From Pleurodeles waltl (taxonomy: Eukaryota; Chordata; Amphibia; Caudata; Salamandridae), in contig NC_090437.1 in NCBI RefSeq assembly GCF_031143425.1, forward strand, positions 848,731,978 to 848,795,977: DNA of 64,000 bases. Direction: 5' to 3'. The notes beneath the pieces are model-generated. The model saw only the letters and a program-made list of their open reading frames with translations, searched no databases and had not been told where the DNA came from. The position numbers were made by a program, and so were the translations under genes. This document shows, one piece after another, positions 55,406-64,000 of the stretch (position 1 is its first letter; each line of letters starts with the position of its first letter).

Positions 55406-58352
55406 TGTAATAGGTGTCCTTCATCAAGAGGCATTTGTGCATTTTCTGTTGATCGAAAGGCACTTTACAATTTTAAAAAATGGAAAAAAGAAGAAATGAA
55501 TCATAACAAGGAAACAATGGCTGGTTAGAAATAGGTGCGGCGGAATACTTTGGGAATATTATTAAAGAGTAAGAAAGGACATTTTATGTTGCTGGGAATC
55601 GGGTAATTCGGGTGAATGTGTACTTATCACGTTTTCGTTTTTTTCTTGAATGTCATGAGGGTGGGAGCAGGTCATAGCAGGGAGGGAAATACAGAAGTTC
55701 TTGTTGAGCACTTCAAATATTTTGAGTTTGGATATTTCAAGGAGTAGTGAGGTTTTGTTTCTCAGATATTTTAGGCCTCTTAACATGGTTAAGTGATTGT
55801 CAATGTATGAGGATGGTTTAAGTGAATTGGTTTGTAAGAGTGGCAAACACGCTTGAATTTTATATTTGCTTCGATAGGGAGCCAGTGAAGTTCTATAACT
55901 TTGAATGTCCTGTCAGTAAAAAGAAGACAGATGATAAACTGAACTACTACTTAGATGGGTGGCAGTGATGACTTTGGGATGCCAGCCAGAACTGTATTTT
56001 GGCTATCTAGGCACACGGAGACTAGTGCTTGTGCTGCTGTTTTTTACTGGGATGGTGAGATGATTATCTTCAACTTCTTGAGATGAAACAAGTGGACATT
56101 TACTGAGTTTGTGTATAGGTTTCTGTGTGGGGTGACCAACAGAGAAGGATCAATGATTAATCCCTACAGCATGATAGACAATGCCAATTTAGGGTTGAAT
56201 CCATCGCCTTTGAGCTCATTTATCAGGTTTAGGCCAAACTAGTTTTAGTGAGGGTTGTGCATCATTCAGCTACTGACAGATGGAGTTATCAGTCCACACA
56301 AGGGCCAACCTCAAGGGTAGATGATAGACTTTGAAAAGTGGAAGAATTAGATTATAACCCTGGGAGATCACACCCAACATTTCGGCTGTGTCAGAGAATT
56401 GGTGACATATTTTCACCAGTTGATCACAACTGTTCAAGAATGATAGACACAAATTCAGTACACAGCTGCGAAAACATACACCACTCAAGAGTCTTTATTA
56501 ATCTACAGTGATTAACCTTATCGGAGTCCACAAAAAGGACTAGGAGCACAACAGGTCAGGTCTCTCCTTCAACCAGTAAATGGTGTAAATTGTTCAGGGC
56601 CGAAGGGAAACAGTTTCAGTGCTAAATCTAAGTGAAATCCAGATTGGTAGAGCAACAAAAGGTGATGTCGGAGACGAATTTTTGGACATACAGCTCTATT
56701 TAGTTTTGCCAAGCTCGAGCATGTTTGTGATGTGTCTGAAGGTGAAATTTAAAAAAGAAGTTGGTGCTAAGGACTGTTTTTTTCAAGACTAGGGTAGTCT
56801 GGGTCACTATTATTCAAAAGTGCTTTGGGGGAAGGAGCCATTGATTAGAGAGCACTATGTTTCAGTAAAAAAGGCACAACTTGGATTCAATGGTGCCAGA
56901 AGAGAGGCGATCCATGTAGCAGTTAATGGAGCTGTGGCTGTTGCATATAAAATAATGTTATGTGGCTAACTTGAGAATCTGCCATGGATCAAACCTTTCT
57001 GGATCTAAGCTGGAAAGTTCTAATTTAAATTGCATTATCACTTTCTCGTATACAGATGAGGTAACATTTGAACTCACCCATCTTTTACCTGATTCTTACT
57101 TGCCAAGAGTAAGCCACAGGAGCAGTCAGTCAAACTGATCAGAGGCCTACAGCCAGGACTCATCTCATCCATGGCAACAGTAACAAAGTGTTACTAATTC
57201 CAACTGTCTCTTTTGTGTGACCTCAAAATCGATGTTGATTTCTTGTACTTTTATTTCAGCTTCATGTACTAGGCATAGCAGAACACATATGCACCAACAG
57301 TACCTGCCATGTTTGTCACAACTTTCTGTCTTATCAATGAAGGTTGTTTTGACTGCTCCTTGACTGGCAGATTCTGTGTGAGGTCAGAAATCAGTATGGT
57401 GAAATAAGCGGTGGGTGGAGGGTTACAATAAACCTCTGTTATTAGAGCCGGGAAACTGCTTTGATAGTGGACATTTACTCTACAAATAGACCATTATGAA
57501 CAGAAGAGCTGTTTGCAAAGTGCTATTTGTGTTTGTGTCACATGCTTATTGTGATGAAAAGTCTGGTCTTGTATTGTCGGTCTATTTGCTTAAGACAATG
57601 CAGCATCCTTGAAATTCTGTTTGTGTTACACAGATGTGGTTATCAGGTTTCGTGTAAATAATTGTGCCAGGAGATATGGTGTAATTTTTTTCAATTGCAA
57701 ATAACAAAAGTCAAAGACTATTCAGTGCAATAGCATCGATTGTGCTGGAGGCAAATTACAGTCTACATTGTTTGCAGGAGGTCACCTTTCTGGGCCTAGT
57801 GATCCTTCTTTCTCTCAATGTCTCACAATGATTTCGTGCAAACGGGCCAGAAAACATGCCCGTTTAAAATCCCTAAAAAGAAACAACCAAAAAAAGCTGC
57901 TGCCCATCCCCCTGTCACTGTGCAGAGTCATACTAAAGTCATATTCACAAAAAGTCTCTGATACCATATTTTTTTAGCAAGACCTAAAATGCAAACACGA
58001 ACCTACTTAAAAGCATAAGGTACATGACTAAAGGTAAGCAGAATAAAAATGAGCATATCTATTCGGTCTCACTCTGCGACTAATGTCAGTTTTATTCAAT
58101 TGACTTTGTCAATGGCTGATCTCTTTCGAATCGTGCCAGAACTGGCAAAGCCACTAGCAGCAATTGGCCACCTTGAAATTGTGTCTTTTTGTACGTCCAT
58201 GATGACAGCCAGATTTCATGGTGCAGGGTGGCATGGTACTGAGAGAGTGTAGCTTATATAATTAATATTAACACAAGATGTTTATGAACTAATGTACAAT
58301 AATGCAGCATAGAAACTGTATTAATATGTTTTGCTAAAACGTGCGCTTGAAA
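55406..58352. other. No recognisable gene
   Basis: About 2.9 kb. Text such as AGGGAGCCAGTGAAGTT near 55876 resembles widespread vertebrate interspersed repeats from memory, but no boundaries or coding frames could be defined. Confidence 0.5.
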
Positions 58353-59879
58353 TGTGCCCACGGGGAGTGGCCACCAATGTATACAGGGACTAATAAAAAT
58401 GACTAATGTTGATGAATTATTATATTACAAGATGGTTTTACACTAATTGTTAATGGTTATGTTACTAGAGTTTTGCTAATAAATCTTTTAGGTCTTAGTT
58501 AGCATGAGTCAAAGCCTAGCTACCTGACTCTCATATTAAATGTGTTTTTCTAAACGTGCAGTGTGCTGACTTGCTAAAGGACATGAACTCTTGTTTTTCT
58601 TCAAACTAGAAGGTGAATGGAACTATAGTAGATCCGTTCTCATGAAGTTCCTCTTGCTTGTAGAAATATTTTAGCTGAATACAACAGTGTAGATTAATGT
58701 TCGGTACAAGGTCGCCTGAACTGGTACAGACAATGGAGCCACTGACCAAAGATGCAAGAAGATGAAATCATACCGGACATTCTACCTCTAAAGACGTCAA
58801 TCATATGGACCAATAAAATGCATAAGAACTGTAATGGGATGACAAATTCGATGAGCTAATGTAAAGTTAATTGGAGGGAGATAGTGGGGTGCAACCCCTT
58901 GTCCAATCAAATTTTAGGGGAATGTACAACGAAAAGGGGATAAAAGCCCTTGACACCAGGAAGTAAATTAGAACTAGAGAGACCAGAGACGAGATTGGTT
59001 AGGGAAATGCTATTGTTATGATCCAGAAACTTTGTCACTCTGTTTGGTGACTTACTAGATTGGTTCTTGAAACCATTCTTGCCTTAGATTGCCCGTTTAT
59101 ACTTTACCTCCTTATGAGGAAAGTACCCCTTTGCCCTTACTGCCTGAGCATAGTTCCTGACAGATGGCGAAGCAACTGATGTCCTGAGGACGAAGACAGA
59201 ATCTGAGTGCTGACCCAAAAGACGGAGGCTAACTATATGACAATGAAATTGTGATTGTCTGTTTGCTTTCCTTACTAGGTACCAACTGCTTCTTTTGACA
59301 GAGACCATAGTTAGATGTTTTCTAAATTGATGTTACTAAATTGTTTTGCATGAAGCCCAACATGTTAATGCTAATTTGAGGTTAGGACAGGTGTTCACTA
59401 AAACCCAAGCAAATGGACAAATGACTGAATCGATGCTTTGTTGAATAAATGTGTTAGTGATACTCTGCTAAGGATAACCTATGTTCACGCCTTGTTATGT
59501 TCTGATGTTCGTGATTCTTGCTTTGATGAAATCTTATCAGAGGTGCCATATTGTGACAATGCTAACGTGTTTCTTGGTTTTGAGACTAATAAACTTATTA
59601 GTAGAATTGTAATCAATAGGGAATAAATATCACAAAATCATACTAAACTGGTGTGGTTATTCATGACTGAAAGGTCATGGTGGTGTCCTGAGTTTATTAA
59701 ATGTCATTGACTAAGGTGAAATGCATTGTTGTAATAAATATTGATGACATTATTGACATATTGATTGACATGTTGATTAGCTATCTCGTCCTAAGGTGTC
59801 TTCAATCAGGGTCAAAAGATTCATTGGCCTAAAATGAGTCCCAAAGTGAGTAAATTAATCATAAAGGGACCCATTAACA
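58353..59879 (+). repeat. ERV 5' LTR (right copy, 1.53 kb)
   Basis: Begins TGTGCCCACGGGG and ends ...CCATTAACA just before the primer site. Several blocks match the left LTR in order. U3 promoter elements are CCAAT (58903-58907) and a TATA-like GGGGATAAAAG (58937-58947). Polyadenylation-like AATAAA occurs near 59451, 59588 and 59622, so transcript start and poly(A) signal are far apart (a long R region) if the last is used. Confidence 0.75.
58903..58947 (+). promoter_or_regulatory. LTR promoter (CCAAT and TATA-like boxes)
   Basis: GTCCAATCAAA at 58901-58911 and GGGGATAAAAGCCC from 58937, about 35 bp apart, precede a purine-rich stretch with ACCAGAGACGAG where transcription could begin. The left LTR has TATTTAAACC in the corresponding place. 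Confidence 0.6.
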
Positions 59880-59883
59880 GTTC

Positions 59884-59901
59884 TGGTAGCAGAGCGACGG
59901 T
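59884..59901 (+). other. Primer binding site, initiator-methionine tRNA type (right ERV)
   Basis: TGGTAGCAGAGCGACGG starts five bases after the LTR end. It is the left-copy site with one inserted or changed base in the middle. It is complementary to the 3' end of initiator tRNA-Met over its first 11 positions. Confidence 0.7.
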
Positions 59902-60852
59902 TTGGCCTTTTGGGGCCCTAGGACGGAGAATCATTGTTTAGACTTCTTTTTCGAGATAATGCAAATTGAAGATATGATGTGTTTCTAAATTCCCCATGAC
60001 ATTCCCGGAATCTCAGAGCCTGTCTAAGTGAGTTGGGAATGTTCTCGGTGTTTTAGCATGTGTGGTATAGAATTTGCGCTGGCTCAGCTTATGCATATTG
60101 CAGGTGTTTTGTGAAGTTTGTGTGGATTTAGGTCAGGTAATGATGTTTTAGTAGGAGTGGGCGTACTCCGCAGTATGAAAGTTGGGAAGTCGGCGTACTT
60201 CATGTGAGTGTGGCGCTTTGTGCTCAAAATTATCCACGTGGTTGTTGTTGGTGATGTACGGACCCGTCGTGGTCTAAGACTCCGGAGTATATTGAGTGTA
60301 GGAGACACTTGGGTGGGTTTATGTTGTAATTTGTGCGGTTTAATAGGTCAACCGGGCGTGGTTGACAAGTCGAGTTTGAGTCAAATTGTGTGTGAGTGAA
60401 ATGGAGATTTGGCAAGTTCTAAAGTGCACTAGAACAAACCATTGACAAGTCAAGAGTAGGATTTGCGGGTCGAATTCTGCTTGCATATGCGGGAGCTGAG
60501 AAGGAGAGAGTAGTGGCCGAGGCTTCAAGTGAAATCTCTGTAAAGTTCTGAAGCAATTGTGTTACCCTTCCTGTAGTAAACCGGCAAATTTGTTGTTTTT
60601 ATTTTGCTGTTAAAGGTGCTCGCAAGATAGTGCATTCGTTTTTGTGTGAGGAGGACAAGCCGCAAGGCTTTGTCAGCCTCAATGTGTGTGTGAGTGTGAC
60701 ATCAGTGGTGCCGCGCGGTGATAGGTCAGTTGTCGAGAGGGGTTGCGCACGGATTGGCAGCCGTCCGTGAGAGGCAATAGGTTGAGAAAGGTGGGTGAAG
60801 AGTGTTCTGGGAATTAAGGTCACTTCCTGATTAAATTCTAAACAAAATAAAA

Positions 60853-62694
60853 GACGCAAAAATTAAGTTTTTCAAGGCGCTAAAGAGTGCTTTGAAGGGA
60901 GACGTATATATTAGGGCGAGTGAAGGGGAGCCTACACCACCTGAGGGTACTCCAGCTTATATTGTAATGGAGGAAAAAGGAGTTGCGCCATGTCTTTGGA
61001 TGAAGCAGTGGCACAAATTAACAGAGAAAGAGGGATATCTAGCGTTTCCGGAGCATGGAATGTTCAATACAAGAATTTTAGAAAACTTGAGGTGGATGTT
61101 AAGTGTGCAAAAGCCGCCTCCGAGACCAGCTCAGTATGAGGCATTAGCAGTCTGGGATTTAATGGCCATACAACAAAGACAGCAAAGACTTGAAAGGAGA
61201 ATGAAAAGGGCAGAAAAGACTTTAGCTGAGGCTAGATGGGACAATGAAAGCAGGATGTGGAGAAGGGGAATAGTTGACGGGCTTAAACTGTTTCCGGCAA
61301 TAAACCGGGAAGATGAGACACAGGGAAAGAAAGCCACCTGTAAGAAAGACAAGGGCTCTAGCAAGCCAAAGGAAACTCAGAGATCTTGGGTAGATGAGGA
61401 TGATTCTGATGATGAAGAGTTTCTTAATCAGTTGTTACATGATCGTCCGCCACCATATGCTATAAGTGACACTGCTCCGAGCACTAGTGCGGGTCCTGAG
61501 GATCCGGCACCGAGTAAGGGAATTACAAATACAGTGCAGACAAGTGATACAGTTTTTATACAAAATGGTGTCAGTGTACCCACTGCACCAGACGCGCAGA
61601 TACAGTTGCAACCACCGCCGATACAGAGGCTCTATCCAGACGTCCCAGTACTAGAGACAAATACAAGTCTGATGGTGCCGCCTGATCTGATATGCACAAT
61701 TTCAAAGCTAGTGCAGATTGAGCCAACTCCACAATTGTTGCCCCAGCTGAAGCAACAGCTGATTCCGGGTTACAATCCAGTGGCAGGACCGCAGTCAGTA
61801 CCTGCAGCATCCACGATGAGTCAAGCTTTGGGAGTTAATGCTCCACGGGGTTTGGGACCAGGTCAGACACCAGCTGCCATATTGTTACCAATTTCTGTTG
61901 GTCCACCAGTACCGCTGTATGTGCAAGGTAAGCCTGGCACATGCGATCAGGGAGTGAGGACCCAAGAGATAATAAGAGGAGGGTTCACAGGAACTCCCCA
62001 ACCAATGACACCAAGAGAACAAGCAGGAGGAGGACTCAGATCTCTGTTAGACCTTAGTCTGATTGGGGTTCCTTTAGAGGCAATGAGACAAGCAGGGCTA
62101 AGTGTGCTAGCCCCACAGACACTGAGTACAAATACGACACAGTCACCATTGATGCAGTCAGGAAACATTTTGTTGCAAGGCTTTTCCGTGCAACAATTAA
62201 ATGAGTGGTTAGCAAAGACCAATGCTTCACAAACTACTGCAGCGACCGCAGAGAGGTCAGAAAAGGATGAATACTTAAACTTTGTAAGACTGGGTGTGGA
62301 AGCTGCTGAACTAGTAGAAGGAACAATGGGGGTGAACAGATTAGAGTCATACACGGAAGCAGAATTGAGGTATCTGGGCCCCAAAATTACTAAAGAAGTG
62401 GGCAAAGTGCACCAGAGGTTGGCAAACCTGGCTGACAAATATGACATAGACATTGAGAATACTAAACATTTGAAGAGAAGCTACAGATTAGACTTCGGCT
62501 ATAAAGATTTTGATAACATGAGGTCTACCGGAATGAAAGCGCATCTTAAAGAAATACTGCAAAGTGTGCAAATCTGGGGAGCTTTAGAGAAATGGGAAGG
62601 CAGGTGGGCAAAGAAAAGAGATAAAGAAAAGGATGGTAGTCTGGAACCAAAGCAGGCTAAAGCTGCACCGGTTGAGGGAGAACCGATAGAGTAG
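60853..62694 (+). pseudogene. gag: ERV Gag: matrix and proline-rich region
   Basis: The frame is open from upstream of 60853. The first ATG in it is at 60967, but coding-like sequence begins earlier (around 60856), so the original start codon may have been lost. Features in order are a basic and tryptophan-containing N-terminal region, a charged coiled-coil-like segment (about 61155-61260, RQQRLERRMKRAEK), an acidic DDSDDEE stretch, a PPPY motif at 61447-61458 (binds NEDD4-family ligases for budding), a long Pro/Gln-rich region, and a helical segment leading into capsid. TAG at 62692-62694 closes the frame, yet the same frame continues beyond as capsid. Confidence 0.85.
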
Positions 62695-63510
62695 TACCAG
62701 CAGACGGATAGGTTTGTGAAACTTGCGAAATGTCTCTGGGAGGACTTGAATACCCTGTTTGAGATTATCGTTCCACCTCAGTTATGGCTTGAGTGGAAGA
62801 GCGGTGTGGATTGGCCGACACAAGAACCGGCAAGGGATAAGGTGACTGGAGCACCATCTGAGAAGGTGATGAAGTATTATCATAAGATGATTGAATTTTT
62901 GAAGCAGAAAGTGTCGCTGAAAGTGACTGATTGGCAGAAAATCAATCGAACCACACAGGAGGCCAAAGAGTCGATTCATGCTTACTATGAGAGATTGTTG
63001 AAAGCATTCAAGCACTACAATGGCACTGAGACCACAGAACCGAAAGACATGAATCATCTTGTGTTCAGATTTGTTGAAGGGCTGAGACCAGAGATTAGTC
63101 AGATGATTAAGAATCATTTGATCTGTTGGCAAGCAAAGGCAATTGATGAGGTGTTGCCGTATGTGAAATGCTGTAGTGACGAGATTGAGTTGAAGCAGAG
63201 AAAGTTGAAAGAGAAGGTGATGGTGATGCAGATTAAGGCAGCGCAGGCAGGGATGCAGGGAAATGGAATCCAGCAGATGGTGCAGCAGCAACCGCAAGGA
63301 AATGGCATGTTTCAGGCACAACCGAGAGGCCGAGGTCACGGTTTTGTGAACCGTGGTCCAGATCTGAATACTGTTGTGGTTCAAAATGATGTGCAGGGAA
63401 TGAAAAAGGTGTCACCATGTCACGCGGGCATTGGAAGCGGGAATACCCAATGGTGGTGCAGGATGGTGTTGTTCAACAAAGTGATGATGTCAGTACATTT
63501 CAAAATGTGA
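62695..63510 (+). pseudogene. gag: ERV Gag: capsid C-terminal domain and start of nucleocapsid
   Basis: In the same frame as the preceding segment, immediately after its TAG. It includes a major-homology-region-like stretch (TTQEAKESIHAYYERLL, about 62950-63000), as in gammaretroviral p30, and FVEGLRPEI (about 63070-63096). A lysine-rich linker and Gln/Gly/Arg-rich nucleocapsid follow. The frame shifts near 63410, within the only zinc knuckle, where CHH...RGHWKREYP is spread over two frames and the last cysteine reads tyrosine. Confidence 0.85.
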
Positions 63511-63902
63511 GTGGTCCAAAGATGAGGGGCCAAAATCAAAACTTCCAGAATAACATGGTTCAGATGCAGGGGTTACAGCCCATGCAGCAAATGCAAATGC
63601 TGCGTGTCCAACCAGCACAAATGCAGCAGGTACAACAGCAGGTTCCCATGGTATCTAGACAGCAAATGCAAATGCCATTGGCTCCAATGGGACAGCAACA
63701 GGTGATGCTTCCTCAGGTCACAGGCCAAATGATGAGTCAAAATAACACAGTACAACAGTTCCCATTGCGTGGTGAGGATGGAATAAACGATGAATGGTCA
63801 GATGATTGTTCAGACAGTGAGGAGTGCAGGCTTGCAGCGTCCCTAGAAGAAGATCAGAGGGGTCCTTATGTAGATGGAAAGGTGATGGGTCACAAGGTTT
63901 AA
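63417..63902 (+). pseudogene. ERV Gag C-terminus/Gag-Pro linker
   Basis: After the frame shift, the reading continues with the second half of the zinc knuckle (RGHWKREYP). It then runs into a very Gln/Met-rich segment (MQMQ, QQM repeats, about 63540-63750) and an acidic stretch (DDCSDSEE). It closes with TAA at 63900-63902, directly before protease in the same frame. That stop could be decay or a readthrough-type Gag-Pro boundary, as in gammaretroviruses, which typically use TAG. Confidence 0.75.
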
Positions 63903-64000
63903 TTCCTGGTTGACACGGGAGCTACACGCTCCACAGTCAGAAGTGCAGAAGTTCCGAAATTGCCACTTTCAGGGCGTACCATAAGAGTGGTAGGAGTAGC
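63903..64000 (+). pseudogene. pro: ERV protease, N-terminal fragment (cut by window end)
   Basis: FLVDTGAT at 63903-63926 has the aspartic-protease active site DTGA (63912-63923), with the typical hydrophobic residues before it. The frame stays open to the window end. Retroviral protease cleaves the Gag and Pol polyproteins during maturation. Confidence 0.85.

Larger units (their letters stand above)
58353..64000 (+). mobile_element. Endogenous retrovirus, 5' part (LTR, gag, start of pro)
   Basis: LTR 58353-59879, primer site 59884, 1-kb leader, gag from about 60.85 kb, and protease beginning at about 63903; the rest lies beyond the window. The same LTR family occurs inverted at 861-2394. 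The single-knuckle nucleocapsid, PPPY late-domain motif and capsid homology region point to a gammaretrovirus- or epsilonretrovirus-like lineage. The initiator-Met primer is unusual for those. The copy carries in-frame stops and at least one frameshift. Confidence 0.85.

Overview
This is transposon-packed, non-coding vertebrate DNA. No host protein-coding exon, tRNA, rRNA or CRISPR array could be supported. The repeat content (PIF/Harbinger elements with GG(C/G)CCTCATTATGAC-type ends, GGGGGTCATTCTGAC hairpin elements, long TGTTAGAAAT... elements, TTAA-flanked elements with internal tandem arrays, Ty3/gypsy elements and endogenous retroviruses) looks like a very large salamander genome. From memory of repeat families I would guess a newt such as Pleurodeles; the species is an inference.

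Layout. 1-2394: 5' LTR, primer binding site and leader of an endogenous retrovirus (ERV) on the minus strand, whose body lies left of the window. 2395-9041: old sequence without recognisable genes. 9042-10073: a Harbinger-type MITE. 11355-14102: a 2.7-kb TG...CA element with a perfect 5-bp target duplication, itself carrying a GC-rich chain-of-hairpins MITE (11707-12323). 14374-16829: a TTAA-flanked element (minus). 19729-20243: another MITE. 21.2-22.2 kb and 24.5-25.1 kb: local duplications. 28.9-32.8 kb: a decayed Ty3/gypsy element (Gypsy-A) with gag, protease, reverse transcriptase, RNase H and a truncated integrase.

35449-49218: the most informative part, a three-level nest. A second Ty3/gypsy element (Gypsy-B, both 0.2-kb LTRs present) was split in gag by an 8.6-kb autonomous PIF/Harbinger transposon (36497-45064, TSD TTA). 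That transposon carries a HARBI1-like transposase (minus), two different Myb/SANT-like proteins (plus) and a proline-rich tandem-repeat reading frame. Its transposase gene was in turn split by a hairpin MITE (39722-40302, TSD CTA).

50.55-54.88 kb: a second, longer TTAA-type element in opposite orientation, with two internal tandem arrays. 58353-64000: a second member of the same ERV family, on the plus strand, with LTR, initiator-methionine tRNA-type primer site, gag (gammaretrovirus-like capsid, PPPY motif) and the start of protease at the window edge. The two ERVs point outward from the window. All coding regions seen are mobile-element genes and all carry stops or frameshifts, so the window is mainly a record of successive insertions. 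The best candidate for something under-described is the multi-gene Harbinger element and its hairpin-chain satellite.
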